This document shows, piece after piece, positions 28,024 to 38,104 of a stretch of DNA of 64,000 bases (positions are counted from its first letter, which is position 1; each line of letters opens with the position of its first letter). The stretch is from Bacillus sp. NP157. GTDB lineage: Bacteria > Pseudomonadota > Gammaproteobacteria > Xanthomonadales > Rhodanobacteraceae. The position numbers and the translations under genes were made by a program. The DNA lies in assembly GCA_018889975.1 (NCBI GenBank), contig CP076546.1, forward strand, positions 1,736,001-1,800,000, written 5' to 3'. The notes under the pieces were generated by a model. It was not told the origin of the DNA and did no database searches. It saw nothing but the letters and a program-made list of their open reading frames with translations.

Positions 28024-29034
28024 CTAGCGCAGGCCGAGCGCGTGCACGGCATCGACGACCCAGCGCATCTGCACGCCGGCACGGGTGTCGTAATTGTCCC
28101 CGGAGTAGCCCCACCAGTCCCAGCATGCCTGCGGATTCAGAGGCGCGAAAACCGCGCGGGTCTGAGGATACAGGACGGCCACGTCGTACACGTCGGCCCA
28201 GCGATTGAAGCCGGCGTCGTCGACGAAGTCCTTGCCGATCATGTCGGCGGTCTGCTTGCATCCATGCAGGGCGACCATCACGCCACACGGTTTGCCGGCA
28301 AGGCAGTCCGGCGGCAGGTAGACGTAGCCGGTGCCCGAGAGGAACGCGTCCTTGCCGTCCACCTTGTAGGCATCCTGGTCGAAGGCGCGCAACTCGCCCT
28401 TCGCCACCGTGGCCGCATGCGCGGGCTTGCCGTACATCTGCGTAAAGATCTCGCCCGCCGCGTCGAAGCCGCAATGGCCGAGGAACGGCGACATCGACTT
28501 GTCGCAGTCGTCGCCCTTCGCGAGCACCGGCAGGTTATGCGCGAACGCCCGCCCGCCGTCGTCGACCACGGTCAGCCCGCCCAGGGCCGGGTCGAGCTTC
28601 TTCAGGGCATCGTAGAAGCCCGCCGACGCATGGCCCACCACCGGCGACACCAGCGCGTCCTGCGCCCCGTGCAATGCATAGACCTTCGCCTTCGCCAGCC
28701 CGGCGAGCGGGGCGATCGCGCCCTTGCCCGCCTTGTCCCTGGCCGCAGCGGCCAGCGCGGCGACGTCCGGTGCAGGCGTGCCCTTCATGCAGCTACCCAG
28801 GGCGACGTCGAGCTTGCCCGCGGCGCATCCATAAGGCCCACCCGCGACCAGCGCCGAGGCGTGGAACACGTCCGAGTACGCCACCTGCAGCTGGGTCGCC
28901 ATGTACGCGCCCGACGACAGCCCGGCCACGGTGACCCGCGCGGCATCGATCTTCAGCGAGGGGAGTTTCGCCGGGGCGTCCGCGGCGGATGCACCGCCGG
29001 CGACCAGGGCCAGGCCAAGCAACAGGCGTTTCAT
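28024..29034 (-). CDS. phaZ: Extracellular PHB depolymerase-family esterase
   Basis: Secreted alpha/beta hydrolase of 336 residues predicted to cleave polyhydroxybutyrate or its oligomers. A signal peptide (MKRLLLGLALVAGGASA) is followed closely by the lipase box GLSSG (S40). The oxyanion-hole motif VMVALHGCKQTADMIG lies near the C-terminus, after the lipase box, the circularly permuted (type 2) layout known in some PHB depolymerases. There is no linker or substrate-binding domain, so binding to crystalline PHB is doubtful and amorphous or soluble substrates are likelier. It begins 12 bp before the TonB-receptor stop is reached on the same strand, so the receptor gene is directly upstream. 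Confidence 0.83.
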   Translation of the reverse strand: MKRLLLGLALVAGGASAADAPAKLPSLKIDAARVTVAGLSSGAYMATQLQVAYSDVFHASALVAGGPYGCAAGKLDVALGSCMKGTPAPDVAALAAAARDKAGKGAIAPLAGLAKAKVYALHGAQDALVSPVVGHASAGFYDALKKLDPALGGLTVVDDGGRAFAHNLPVLAKGDDCDKSMSPFLGHCGFDAAGEIFTQMYGKPAHAATVAKGELRAFDQDAYKVDGKDAFLSGTGYVYLPPDCLAGKPCGVMVALHGCKQTADMIGKDFVDDAGFNRWADVYDVAVLYPQTRAVFAPLNPQACWDWWGYSGDNYDTRAGVQMRWVVDAVHALGLR

Positions 29035-29048
29035 CACGATGTCCCCCG

Positions 29049-31346
29049 TCAGAAGTTGTAGCGCACCGACGCATAGTAGTTGCGCGGCATGCCGTAGTAC
29101 GCAGTGCGGATGTTGGCCACGGAGGAGAACTCCTGGCCGTCGGTCTTATAGGTCTTGTTGGTCGCGTTACGCACGCCCGTGCGCAGCTGCCAGTGGCCGT
29201 CACCCGAATCGAACACCCCGAACGCGCCGACCAGCGTATACGCTTTCTGGCTGAGCGCGGCGTAGTTGTCGACGCTGAGCCAGGTCTCGGTGCGGTAGGA
29301 GGCGTCGGCGCCGACGGTGAGTGCACCACCGGCCAGGTTGAAGGTCTGCGAGGCGGCGATGCGCGCGGTCCACTTCGGCGAGAACGGCACGTGGTCGTGC
29401 AGGGTCGGGTTGTACTGCGGGTTGGACGGATCCGACCGCGCATCGTCGAAGCGGTCGTACTTCGCCTTAAGGTAGCCCACCTGGCTGCTCAGCCGCGTGC
29501 CTTCACCCAGCAACGCCACGCCTTCGGCCTCGAAGCCATCCATCTTCAGCTTCGCGGCGTTGATCACCGGGAAGGCGAAGGTCGGGGTGATCGAACCCGG
29601 GTTCTGGATCTCCGACACGCGTGCCTGGAAGTCCTTGTAGTCGCTGTGGAACGCGGCGAGGTTGGCCTGCAGGCGGTTATCCACGCTGCGCAGCTTCAAC
29701 CCGGTTTCGTAGGTCCACACGTATTCCGGGTCGAACTTCGCCGTGGCCGCTTCCGCGGTGGAGTTCGCGCGGCCGTTGAAGCCGCCGGACTTGAAGCCAC
29801 GGCTCGCCGACACGTACCACATGGCCTGCGGGCTGAACTGCTTCTGCAGGCTTACCGTCGGCGTCCACGCCGCCCAGTCCTTGTTCCCGTGGAAGGCGAC
29901 CGTTTCGTCCAGCGCGGCGAACGGCACGCCCCAGAAGGTGCTGGTGGTGCGGTCGTAGTCCTTGCTTTCCTTGCTGTAGCGGATGCCGGCGGCAAGCGTC
30001 CAGCTCGGCACGAATTCCCAGTTCACGTGGGCGAAGCCGGCGTAGCTCTTGGTGGTGAGGTCATCGCCGATGCTGCGCAGGAAATCGATCGGGCGTCCGG
30101 CCAGCGCGAACAGGTCGTCGGCGTACGCGTACTGCGTGGACGGCACGTTCTCGCGCAGGAAGTACGCACCGAAGGTACCCTGCACGTTGCTGCCGTTGTC
30201 GAAGCCCAGTTGCAGCTCCTGGCTGAACTGCTTCTGGCGGAAGCCGACGAACACGTCGCCGAGCTGGTACTGCGAGGCATCGATGTCGATGTACGAATCG
30301 CTGTCCAGCTTGCGGTAGGCCGTGATGCTCTTCAGGTTCCACTGGTCGGACAGCTTCCAGTTCATGTTCAGCGCCACGCCCTTGTGCGTGAGCTCCTGGC
30401 CCTTGCCTGGCGGGAACGAGGTCTGGCTGTGGAAGTTGTACTTCTCGTCCAGGTTCGGCTGCAGCAGGGTCACCGTGCCGAAGGCGAGGTCCGTGCGGGT
30501 CAGCGCCGAGACCGGCTGGCCCAGGGTCAGGGCCGTATCCATCTTCGTGTAGTCGAGGGTCAGCACGCCGTCGAACGCGTCCGACGGATGGAAGCGCAGC
30601 TTGCCGCGCACCGATTTGGTGTCGTCGTCGTTGAAGTCTCGACCCGCGTAATCGTGTACGTAGCCGTCGTTGCGGGTGACCGCGCCCGCCAGCGAGGCCG
30701 ACCACACGCCATCCTTGTCCAGCGGGGTGGAACCATAGAAGCGGCCTTCGCGCCGGCCGTAATTGCCGAACGTCGCCTCGACCGAGCCTTCCGGCGTGCT
30801 CGACGGGTTCTTCGTCACCACCTTGACCGCGCCACCCGTGGAATTCTTTCCGTACAGGGTGCCCTGCGGGCCACGCAACACTTCCACCTGCTCGACGTCG
30901 AACAGGCTGATCAGCGCCCCCTGGATGCGCGAGTAGTACACGTCGTCGACGTACATGCCGACGCCCGGATCGAACGTCTGCAGGGCGTCGGGCTGGCCGA
31001 TGCCGCGGATGAAGATGTTCACCGAGGACGACGAACCACGGCCCTGGACGATGTTCATGTTGGGCACCGCACCCTGCAGGCCGTCGATGCTGGTCGCCTG
31101 CAGGTCCTTCATGTCGTCCTCGCTGAAGGCGCTGACGGCGACCGGCACTTTCTCCAGCGACTCGTCTCGGCGACGCGCGCTCACGGTCACTTCCTGCAAC
31201 TGCGTCGCGTCCTGCTTCTTCTTGCCAGCCTCGGTCTGCTGCGTGGCCGCCGTGGCGGAAGACCCGGCATCCTGTGCCATCGCGGGCAGCGTGGCGGCGA
31301 AACCGAGTGCAAGGCCGATCGCCAGCGTCAGCGGTGCGTGCTTCAT
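29049..31346 (-). CDS. TonB-dependent outer-membrane receptor
   Basis: A 765-residue receptor. Signal peptide MKHAPLTLAIGLALGFAATLPAMAQ, a TonB-box-like LQEVTVSA, a plug domain (about 55-165, with VPVAVSAF, IRGIGQPD, VEQVEVLRGPQGTLYGKNSTGGAV) and a 22-strand barrel ending in the canonical aromatic RYNF. It lies directly upstream of the PHB depolymerase gene on the same strand, so the likely cargo is an ester oligomer released by that enzyme (inference; iron-siderophore uptake is the default alternative). ATG 31346 has GGGGGA about eight bases upstream. Confidence 0.88.
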   Translation of the reverse strand: MKHAPLTLAIGLALGFAATLPAMAQDAGSSATAATQQTEAGKKKQDATQLQEVTVSARRRDESLEKVPVAVSAFSEDDMKDLQATSIDGLQGAVPNMNIVQGRGSSSSVNIFIRGIGQPDALQTFDPGVGMYVDDVYYSRIQGALISLFDVEQVEVLRGPQGTLYGKNSTGGAVKVVTKNPSSTPEGSVEATFGNYGRREGRFYGSTPLDKDGVWSASLAGAVTRNDGYVHDYAGRDFNDDDTKSVRGKLRFHPSDAFDGVLTLDYTKMDTALTLGQPVSALTRTDLAFGTVTLLQPNLDEKYNFHSQTSFPPGKGQELTHKGVALNMNWKLSDQWNLKSITAYRKLDSDSYIDIDASQYQLGDVFVGFRQKQFSQELQLGFDNGSNVQGTFGAYFLRENVPSTQYAYADDLFALAGRPIDFLRSIGDDLTTKSYAGFAHVNWEFVPSWTLAAGIRYSKESKDYDRTTSTFWGVPFAALDETVAFHGNKDWAAWTPTVSLQKQFSPQAMWYVSASRGFKSGGFNGRANSTAEAATAKFDPEYVWTYETGLKLRSVDNRLQANLAAFHSDYKDFQARVSEIQNPGSITPTFAFPVINAAKLKMDGFEAEGVALLGEGTRLSSQVGYLKAKYDRFDDARSDPSNPQYNPTLHDHVPFSPKWTARIAASQTFNLAGGALTVGADASYRTETWLSVDNYAALSQKAYTLVGAFGVFDSGDGHWQLRTGVRNATNKTYKTDGQEFSSVANIRTAYYGMPRNYYASVRYNF

Positions 31347-31524
31347 GGACATCCCCCGTGTGAACCCCAGTACGGCACCGCCTCGGCGCCGAATGACACG
31401 AAGCATAGGAAGGGTGCGCAGGGACAGGCACTTGTACCTTGGTACAGTGCCCCGCGCCAGCAAGCCTGCGGATACTCGCCCCCCACGACGGCGGCATGCG
31501 CCGTATCCGGGGACGACCGCTCCA

Positions 31525-32922
31525 ATGGCATTGCTTATCGTGCTGGCCGCGCTGGCCTTCCTCATGTTCGTGGCCTATCGCGGCTACAGCGTGATCCTGT
31601 TCGCCCCGGTGGCCGCGCTGGGCGCGGTGCTGCTGACCGACCCGGGCCTGGTCGCGCCGATGTTCACCGGCCTGTTCATGGACAAGATGGTCGGCTTCCT
31701 CAAGCTGTACTTTCCGGTCTTCATGCTGGGCGCGGTGTTCGGCAAGCTGATCGAACTGTCCGGGTTCTCCCGCGCCATCGTCGCCGGGACCATCGGCCTG
31801 CTCGGCGAGAAGCGGGCGATCCTGTCGATCGTGCTGGTCTGCGCCCTGCTCACCTACGGCGGCGTCTCGCTGTTCGTCGTGGTCTTCGCCGTCTACCCGT
31901 TCGCCGCCGAGCTGTTCCGCCAGGCGCGCATCCCGAAGCGGCTGATCCCGGGCACCATCGCGCTGGGTGCGTTTACCTTCACCATGGACTCGCTGCCGGG
32001 TACGCCGCAGATCCAGAACATCATCCCGACGGCCTTTTTCGGCACCGACACCTGGGCGGCGCCCTGGCTCGGCACGCTGGGATCGGTATTCATCCTCGTC
32101 GTCGGCCTGCTCTACCTGGAGCGCCGTCGTCGCGCGGCGCAGGTCGCCGGCGAGGGCTACGGCGACGACCTGGCCAACGAACCGGCGCCGTTCACCGGCG
32201 AACGACTCGCCCATCCGCTGGTGGCGCTGCTGCCGCTGGTGCTCGTCGGCGTGGCCAACAAGCTGCTGACCGTGCTGATCCCGCGCGTCTACGGCACCAC
32301 GCAGGCCTTTGCCCCCACCGTGGTGGGCGATGCACCGCCCGTGGTCCAGGAGGTGGCGAAGGTGGCGGCGATCTGGGCGGTCGAAGGCGCGCTGCTGGTC
32401 GGCATCCTCTGCGTGCTGGCCTTCGCCTGGCGCCCGGTACGCCAGCGCTTCGCCGAGGGCAGCAAGGCGGCCGTGGGCGGTGCGTTGCTGGCGTCGATGA
32501 ACACGGCGTCGGAGTACGGCTTCGGCGCGGTGATCGCCGCCCTGCCCGGCTTCCGCAGCGTGGCCGACGCGCTGCACGCCATTCCCAACACGCTGGTGAA
32601 CGAGGCGGTGTCGGTCACGGCGCTGGCCGGCATCACCGGCTCGGCGTCGGGCGGGCTGAGCATCGCGCTGGCGGCGATGGGGCACGACTTCATCCAGAAC
32701 GCGCAGGCGGTCGGCATCCCGATGGAGGTGCTGCACCGGATCGCCGCGATGGCGTCCGGCGGCATGGACACCCTGCCGCACAACGGCGCGGTGATCACCC
32801 TGCTCGCGGTCACCGGCCTGACCCACCGCCAGTCGTACCGCGACATTTTCGCGATCACCGTCATCAAGACCCTCGCGGTCTTCGTGGCGATCGTCGCTTA
32901 CTACGCGCTCGGGGTGGTCTGA
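31525..32922 (+). CDS. GntP-family permease, probable D-3-hydroxybutyrate transporter
   Basis: A 465-residue inner-membrane protein with about 12 helices of the GntP/ion-transporter superfamily. Matching segments are LMFVAYRGYSVILFAPVAALGAVL, KLYFPVFMLGAVFGKLIE, TMDSLPGTPQIQNIIPT, and near the C-terminus HRIAAMASGGMDTLPHNGAVITLL; the last two are characteristic of the D-beta-hydroxybutyrate permease branch. It would import monomer made by the oligomer hydrolase and depolymerase. The gene diverges from the TonB receptor; the 178-bp gap should hold both promoters. Confidence 0.85.
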   Translation: MALLIVLAALAFLMFVAYRGYSVILFAPVAALGAVLLTDPGLVAPMFTGLFMDKMVGFLKLYFPVFMLGAVFGKLIELSGFSRAIVAGTIGLLGEKRAILSIVLVCALLTYGGVSLFVVVFAVYPFAAELFRQARIPKRLIPGTIALGAFTFTMDSLPGTPQIQNIIPTAFFGTDTWAAPWLGTLGSVFILVVGLLYLERRRRAAQVAGEGYGDDLANEPAPFTGERLAHPLVALLPLVLVGVANKLLTVLIPRVYGTTQAFAPTVVGDAPPVVQEVAKVAAIWAVEGALLVGILCVLAFAWRPVRQRFAEGSKAAVGGALLASMNTASEYGFGAVIAALPGFRSVADALHAIPNTLVNEAVSVTALAGITGSASGGLSIALAAMGHDFIQNAQAVGIPMEVLHRIAAMASGGMDTLPHNGAVITLLAVTGLTHRQSYRDIFAITVIKTLAVFVAIVAYYALGVV

Positions 32923-32948
32923 CCGGGCGTACACCACGGAGGCAAGCC

Positions 32949-33632
32949 ATGCGTTTCGTCACGTCGCTGTTCGCCCTGCTGTTGCTCCTGTGCGGTACCG
33001 CCCACGCCGCCTGCGTGGATTCCGTCGTGCTGGTGCACGGCAATACGGGAAGTCCGTCCGACTTCCAGGCCACCCACGACCTGCTCATCCAGCGTGGTTA
33101 CACCGAGGGGCAGATCTTCGCGCCCAGCTGGGGTAACGGTCTGTGCGCCGCGTGCAACGACCACCAGGGCAGCGAGGAGACGCCGGTGCAGAACGCCATC
33201 GTCGATGCGCTGGCCTCGTCGTGCACCGGCAAGATCGACGTCATCGGCCATTCGATGGGCGCCACGCTCGCCGCGCGCGTGATCGACCGGATCGGCGCGT
33301 CGACCTCGGTGAACACCTTCATCGGCATCGCCGGTGCCTTCCACGGCCTGTACGCCTGCGGCCTCTACCCGGCCAACGTGGCGACCACCACCTGCGGCGC
33401 CTGGGGCCTGTCGATCGGCAGCCCGTTCCTCAACGGCATCCAGGGACATCGCTTCGGCGCGAAGATGTATTCGTTCAAATCCTACTCGGACGAGATCAAC
33501 TGCTACTACTCGTGCTACGTCTACGGCGTGCACACCTCGCAGATCCAGGGCGAAACGGCCAGCTACACCTTCCCCTACGCGCACTACGGCCTGCTCTGGT
33601 ACACCGCGACCCAACAGGTCAACCTGCTCTAA
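32949..33632 (+). CDS. Secreted lipase-like alpha/beta hydrolase
   Basis: A 227-residue exported enzyme: signal peptide ending CGTAHA, oxyanion VLVHGNTGSPSDF, and nucleophile box IGHSMGA (S102), typical of class 2 lipases (PF01674) related to Bacillus LipA. Eight or more cysteines suggest disulfides in the periplasm or outside. It is 26 bp after the permease gene, so it is probably in the same operon. PhaZ7, a depolymerase of amorphous PHB, belongs to the wider lipase family, so a role in polyester attack is possible but unproven; triacylglycerol or ester cleavage is the default. Confidence 0.82.
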   Translation: MRFVTSLFALLLLLCGTAHAACVDSVVLVHGNTGSPSDFQATHDLLIQRGYTEGQIFAPSWGNGLCAACNDHQGSEETPVQNAIVDALASSCTGKIDVIGHSMGATLAARVIDRIGASTSVNTFIGIAGAFHGLYACGLYPANVATTTCGAWGLSIGSPFLNGIQGHRFGAKMYSFKSYSDEINCYYSCYVYGVHTSQIQGETASYTFPYAHYGLLWYTATQQVNLL

Positions 33633-33647
33633 GCCCCCGCCCCCCTG

Positions 33648-33806
33648 TAGGAGCGCGCCCGCGCGCGACCGATGATGCGGTCCCACTGAAAACCACCGCA
33701 CCCAGGTCGCAAACGCACCGCACATCGCCCGTTGAATGCACGATCGATCCCGGATAGCGGATTTGCCAACCCGGACCAGGTGCATCGCGCGCAGGCGCGC
33801 TCCTAC
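33648..33806. repeat. Two REP-like elements in inverted orientation
   Basis: Forward unit 33648-33669 (CCCGCG variant) and reverse unit 33785-33806, with a gene-free spacer of about 115 bp. The reverse unit is part of the 38-bp direct repeat bounding the RTX islet. Confidence 0.85.
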
Positions 33807-33817
33807 ACAAGCTGTCG
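33780..33817 (+). repeat. Left 38-bp direct repeat bounding the RTX islet
   Basis: Begins GTGCATCGCGCG, contains a complete reverse REP and continues ACAAGCTGTCG. The identical 38 bp recur in the same orientation at 44307-44344. The match extends well beyond the REP consensus on its right side. Confidence 0.85.
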
Positions 33818-34017
33818 CGCGACGCCTAACACGCACACACACTGCGAACAATAGAAGTAACGCTCATCGCGAAAAAATTGATCACACCATCACAAACCAA
33901 TCGAATTGAGATTTCTTCTATATACGGCGCCACATCTGCCTGACACCATTTCCAGCTCTCCGATCACGGGGAGCGCTAGCCACGAGCTGGCGGTACGGGC
34001 AGATCGGGAGCATCACA
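33818..34017 (+). promoter_or_regulatory. AT-rich leader region of the type I secretion operon
   Basis: Gene-free and clearly richer in A and T than its surroundings (e.g. GAAAAAATTGATCACACC and TTGAGATTTCTTCTATATAC at 33871-33923). It probably holds the promoter of the secretion operon, but no -35/-10 pair with normal spacing is convincing. Confidence 0.45.
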
Positions 34018-36177
34018 TTGCAGGAAGCAGCCAAGGCATCAAAGCCGGAACAGGCGCGCGTTGACGCGCTCAGCGTCGACTACCTACTCGCAGGACTCGT
34101 CCTCCTCGCCCGCTACCATGGTGTAGCAGCCAACCCCGCTGAACTCGCGCACACCTACGGCCACGGCGAGCGCCTCGACGAGACCGCCACCCTGCTCGCC
34201 GCCAGGAAACTGGGGTTGAAAGCTCGATTCGTCGACCAGCCGGCCGGGCGACTGGAAAAAGCGCCGCTGCCCGCAATTGCACTCATGGCGAACGGTGCGC
34301 ACGTGATCCTGTCAAAGCTGGAAGGCGACACGGTTGTCGCTTATGACCTGGCCGAGCAGCGCGCACGCACCCTGCCGCGCGACGTGTTCCTCGACCAGTA
34401 CGTTGGCCGAATCCTGTTGGTTGCCTCCCGGCAGCGCGTGACTGGCAAGGGTGCCCGATTCGACCTGCGCTGGTTCGTTCCAGCCGTGATGAAATATCGC
34501 CGCCTGTTCGCGGAGGTGATCGTGGCGTCGCTGTTCGTGCAGGCATTTGCCCTGATGACGCCCTTGCTTTTCCAGGTCGTGATGGACAAGGTGCTGGTCC
34601 ATCGCACGGTCAGCACGCTCGACGTCGTGGCTCTGGGTATCGGCGCGATCGCGTTGTTCGAAGTGATGTTATCGGGCCTGCGCGCCTACATCCTCGCCCA
34701 TACGACCAGCAAGATCGATGTTGAGCTCGGCGCCCGGCTGTTCAGGCACGTGCTCGCCCTACCCCTCGCCTATTTCGAATCGCGCCGTGTCGGTGAGACG
34801 GTCGCTCGCGTCCGTGAGCTGGAGAACATCCGCAACTTTCTGACGGGACAGGCACTGACGGCTCTGCTCGACCTGTTCTTCACCGTGGTCTTTCTCGCGG
34901 TCATGGTCACCTACAGCGGCTGGCTGACGCTGATCGTGGTCATTTCGATGATGCTCTACGGCGGGTGGTCGGCCGTGATCACACCAGGCCTGCGTCGCGG
35001 CCTTGACGAAAAGTTCGCCAGGGGAGCCGAGAATCAGTCGTTCCTGGTCGAAGCCATGACCGGCATTGGCACAATCAAGGCTACGGCGACCGCACCTCGC
35101 ATGACCCGTACGTGGGACATGCAACTGGCGGCTTACGTCAGCGCCTCCCTGACCGTTGTCCGTCGCGCCAATCTCGGGCAACAGGGTATTCAGCTGATCC
35201 AGAAGACCGTGGCCGTCACCCTGCTCTACGTGGGCGCACGGTTGGTTATCGAGGGCGACCTGACGGTTGGCCAGTTGATCGCCTTCAACATGCTGTCCGG
35301 CCAGGTCGCCGCGCCTGTCGTCAGGCTCGCCCAGCTGTGGCAAGACTTCCAACAGGTGGGTATTTCGGTCAAACGTCTCGGCGACGTGCTCAACATGCCA
35401 ACCGAACAGGCAGGCAGCAGCGTTGTCCCGGCCGCCATCAAGGGCAAGATCACCTTCGAACGGACGAGCTTTCGCTATCGACCCGACGGACCCGAAATCC
35501 TGGCTGGCGTCGACCTGAGGGTCGCCCCGGGCGAGGTCATCGGCATCGTGGGCCGCTCGGGCTCCGGGAAGAGCACCCTGACCAAGCTCGTCCAGCGCCT
35601 CTATGTACCCGAGCGCGGGCGGGTGCTCATTGACGGACAGGACATCGCGATGGTCGATCCGACCTGGCTGCGCCGCCAGATCGGTGTCGTGCTCCAGGAG
35701 AACTTTCTCTTCGGCCGTAGCGTTCGCGAGAACATCGCCCTAGGCGACCCGGGCGCGTCGCTCGAGCGTGTGATGGCCGCCGCGCGCCTGGCGGGTGCGC
35801 ACGACTTTATCCTTGAACTACCCGAAGGTTATGACACCCATGTGGGCGAACGCGGGGGGTCTCTATCGGGCGGCCAGCGGCAGCGCGTAGCCATCGCGCG
35901 CGCCCTGATGGCCGACCCACGCATCCTTATCTTCGACGAAGCCACGAGCGCGCTCGACTACGAGTCGGAGCACGCCGTCATGGCCAACATGCGCTCCATC
36001 TGCCGTGGCCGAACTGTGTTGATCATCGCCCACAGGCTATCTACTGTCCGGCGGGCCGACAGGATCGTGGTCATGGAACGTGGGCAGATCGTCGAGGATG
36101 GAACCCACGACATTTTGCTTAAGCACGCTGGCGGTGTATATGCACGATTGCACGCGCTCCAGGGGGGTGCCGCGTGA
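34018..36177 (+). CDS. hlyB: Type I secretion ABC transporter, HlyB type
   Basis: Inner-membrane ATPase of a type I secretion system, 719 residues, the same length class as HlyB and very like it throughout. Residues 1-140 are a C39-like domain without the catalytic Cys ([15 protein letters not shown] where peptidases have a Cys), so it binds rather than cleaves its substrate. Six helices follow (about 150-430), then an ATPase with Walker [10 protein letters not shown] (about 512-520), signature SLSGGQRQR (about 615) and [12 protein letters not shown] (about 635). The start is a TTG at 34018 with GGGAG eight bases upstream. The stop overlaps the hlyD start. Confidence 0.93.
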   Translation: MQEAAKASKPEQARVDALSVDYLLAGLVLLARYHGVAANPAELAHTYGHGERLDETATLLAARKLGLKARFVDQPAGRLEKAPLPAIALMANGAHVILSKLEGDTVVAYDLAEQRARTLPRDVFLDQYVGRILLVASRQRVTGKGARFDLRWFVPAVMKYRRLFAEVIVASLFVQAFALMTPLLFQVVMDKVLVHRTVSTLDVVALGIGAIALFEVMLSGLRAYILAHTTSKIDVELGARLFRHVLALPLAYFESRRVGETVARVRELENIRNFLTGQALTALLDLFFTVVFLAVMVTYSGWLTLIVVISMMLYGGWSAVITPGLRRGLDEKFARGAENQSFLVEAMTGIGTIKATATAPRMTRTWDMQLAAYVSASLTVVRRANLGQQGIQLIQKTVAVTLLYVGARLVIEGDLTVGQLIAFNMLSGQVAAPVVRLAQLWQDFQQVGISVKRLGDVLNMPTEQAGSSVVPAAIKGKITFERTSFRYRPDGPEILAGVDLRVAPGEVIGIVGRSGSGKSTLTKLVQRLYVPERGRVLIDGQDIAMVDPTWLRRQIGVVLQENFLFGRSVRENIALGDPGASLERVMAAARLAGAHDFILELPEGYDTHVGERGGSLSGGQRQRVAIARALMADPRILIFDEATSALDYESEHAVMANMRSICRGRTVLIIAHRLSTVRRADRIVVMERGQIVEDGTHDILLKHAGGVYARLHALQGGAA

Positions 36178-37511
36178 CCGTACCCGTGCGAATCTCCCGC
36201 CCCTCGGCCCGCAGGGCTGCCGAGATCGAATTCCTTCCTGCCCACCTCGAGTTGATCGAGCGGCCGGTATCCGTTACCGCACGCACTCTCGCCGCTACTT
36301 TGGCTGCGATTTTCTGTGTCGCCCTCGGCTGGAGCTATCTCGGAAAGATGGACATCGTCGCGAGCGCCCCTGGCCGCATCGTCGCCACGACGCGCAGCAA
36401 AACCATCCAGCCCATGGAAACGGCGTCAGTCCGCCATGTCTACGTAGCCGACGGTGACACCGTGCGCATGGGTCAGCCACTCATCGACCTCGATGACACA
36501 AGCGCGACTACGGAACGAACAAAGGCTTCAGAGGCCCTCGTGGCCGCGGGGCACATGGCCGAACGAAAGGCGCTTCTTCTTTCAGGGCTGGATGGGACCA
36601 CGATCCAGCCTGGCCCCTATCGGGACGAAGTCGCCGCCGACCTGGCCCAGCTGGACTACGCGCAGTACGTCGCCAACAAGCAGGTACTGGAAGCTGTCCT
36701 GAAGCAGCGACGCAGGGAAGCAGCGAGTGCCAAGGGCCAGATCCACGCACTCGCGACCAGTGCGGACATCAGCCGCCAGCGGTCGGAGGACACTGGCAAG
36801 CTGGTCACGAAGGGCCACGTGTCACGGCATGAATTCCTGCAACGGGAACAGGAACGCGTGGACGCCGCGCGCATTGCGGAGGCTCAGATGAGCCGCCACA
36901 AGGAACTGAAGGCGGCAGAGGATGCCGCTTACCGCGATCTGCAGGCCCACATCAGCACGACCCGTCAGGAGGCTGCGGACCAGCTCCGCCAGGCGCAGGA
37001 AAGCGCCGCGCAGTACGCGCAAGACCTGGCAAACGCGGAGCAGCGCATTCGCCAGCTTCACCTGACTTCGCCCGTCGACGGAACGGTGCAACAGCTCGCC
37101 GTACACACGGTGGGTGGCGTCGTTACCCCTGGCCAGGCCCTGATGACCGTGGTTCCCCAGGATGACCCCTTGGAGGTCGAAGCCACTGTGCTCAATCAGG
37201 ACATCGGTTTCCTGAGGCCCGGGCAACCGGTGACGGTGAAAATCGAGACCTTTCCTTACACGCGCTACGGATTTGTGCTCGGAAGCGTCGCGTCTGTCTC
37301 GCACGACGCCGTACAGGACGAGAAGCTAGGACTCGTTTTTCCGGCGCGTATCCGGATCGACTCCGCACTCCTGGACATTGATGGCGTTGCCGTTTCGCTT
37401 ACGCCAGGGATGACAGTTACAGCCGAAGTGAAAACCGGGCGACGACGTGTGCTCGACTACCTGCTGAGTCCGCTGCAGGAACATATCCACGATTCTGCAC
37501 GAGAGCGATGA
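36174..37511 (+). CDS. hlyD: Type I secretion membrane-fusion protein, HlyD type
   Basis: Periplasmic adaptor linking the ABC transporter to an outer-membrane TolC channel. 445 residues: short cytoplasmic N-terminus, one helix at about 38-57, a lipoyl-like half ([24 protein letters not shown]), a long coiled coil (about 110-290), the second lipoyl half ([32 protein letters not shown]) and the HlyD signature near the C-terminus ([21 protein letters not shown]). Starts with GTG inside the hlyB stop (GTGA). No tolC gene is in the window, so a TolC encoded elsewhere must serve. Confidence 0.93.
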   Translation: MTVPVRISRPSARRAAEIEFLPAHLELIERPVSVTARTLAATLAAIFCVALGWSYLGKMDIVASAPGRIVATTRSKTIQPMETASVRHVYVADGDTVRMGQPLIDLDDTSATTERTKASEALVAAGHMAERKALLLSGLDGTTIQPGPYRDEVAADLAQLDYAQYVANKQVLEAVLKQRRREAASAKGQIHALATSADISRQRSEDTGKLVTKGHVSRHEFLQREQERVDAARIAEAQMSRHKELKAAEDAAYRDLQAHISTTRQEAADQLRQAQESAAQYAQDLANAEQRIRQLHLTSPVDGTVQQLAVHTVGGVVTPGQALMTVVPQDDPLEVEATVLNQDIGFLRPGQPVTVKIETFPYTRYGFVLGSVASVSHDAVQDEKLGLVFPARIRIDSALLDIDGVAVSLTPGMTVTAEVKTGRRRVLDYLLSPLQEHIHDSARER

Positions 37512-38104
37512 GCGATCACACGCGACCGCATCTCGGCGGGACTCCAAGGACGCCGCAAACGGGACACCGAGTGCAATCAATAGATCAACCCACTCCTTGG
37601 TCTCGGCGGATCGGACCTGCGAGTGCCGTCCTCCTCGGGCCACTGCTACTAGCCAGGGCCTATGTAGCGACTCTAACTATCGGAACGCCCATCGCCTATC
37701 TCAAATCTCATTTGGTTCATACGCAAGCTCTTCCCACGGGTGATTACATCACGCCATCTGCCATCGCCGTTGCTTACGCAATAGCGGCGCCCCTGCAGCT
37801 CGCCTGGACGATCAACATTTTTCAGACTAGGCCTCAGAAGCACCGAGTCGGATTTCTCCCGTGGCTCATCGTCGCGATGTACTCGGCGGCGATGGTGCAC
37901 GCCGCCTACATTCCATCCTCCAAACCAGAAAAGCCGATCGATAGCTACTCCACAAACTCTCGAATCGTGATGAGTAGTGACGTCATCTTCTCCCTCCTAT
38001 TTTGTTCCGCGAACATAGGATCATCAGCAATTCTCATCGTTGTTGTGCGCCAATTATCGGCACCGTTCCGTAGGACCAAAATGCCAAGGAAGAATGAGTT
38101 ATGA
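37508..38104 (+). CDS. Unrecognised four-helix membrane protein (islet protein 1)
   Basis: 198 residues, no family recognised. Predicted helices at about 36-60, 83-103, 115-135 and 156-181, with a polar loop after helix 3 starting YIPSSKPEKP. Overlaps the hlyD stop (ATGA) and its own stop overlaps the next start, so it is part of the secretion operon. Base composition is lower in GC than the flanking chromosome. The same four-helix layout and a loop beginning with aromatic-I-P/R occur in the next two proteins, suggesting divergent paralogues. Possible roles are immunity to, or help in export or release of, the RTX product; none is shown. Confidence 0.8.
   Translation: MSDHTRPHLGGTPRTPQTGHRVQSIDQPTPWSRRIGPASAVLLGPLLLARAYVATLTIGTPIAYLKSHLVHTQALPTGDYITPSAIAVAYAIAAPLQLAWTINIFQTRPQKHRVGFLPWLIVAMYSAAMVHAAYIPSSKPEKPIDSYSTNSRIVMSSDVIFSLLFCSANIGSSAILIVVVRQLSAPFRRTKMPRKNEL

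Noticed and set aside
34018-36177. HlyB-like protein as a peptidase-containing bacteriocin exporter
   Set aside because: The C39-like domain lacks the catalytic cysteine and the substrate is an RTX protein with a C-terminal signal, not a double-glycine leader.
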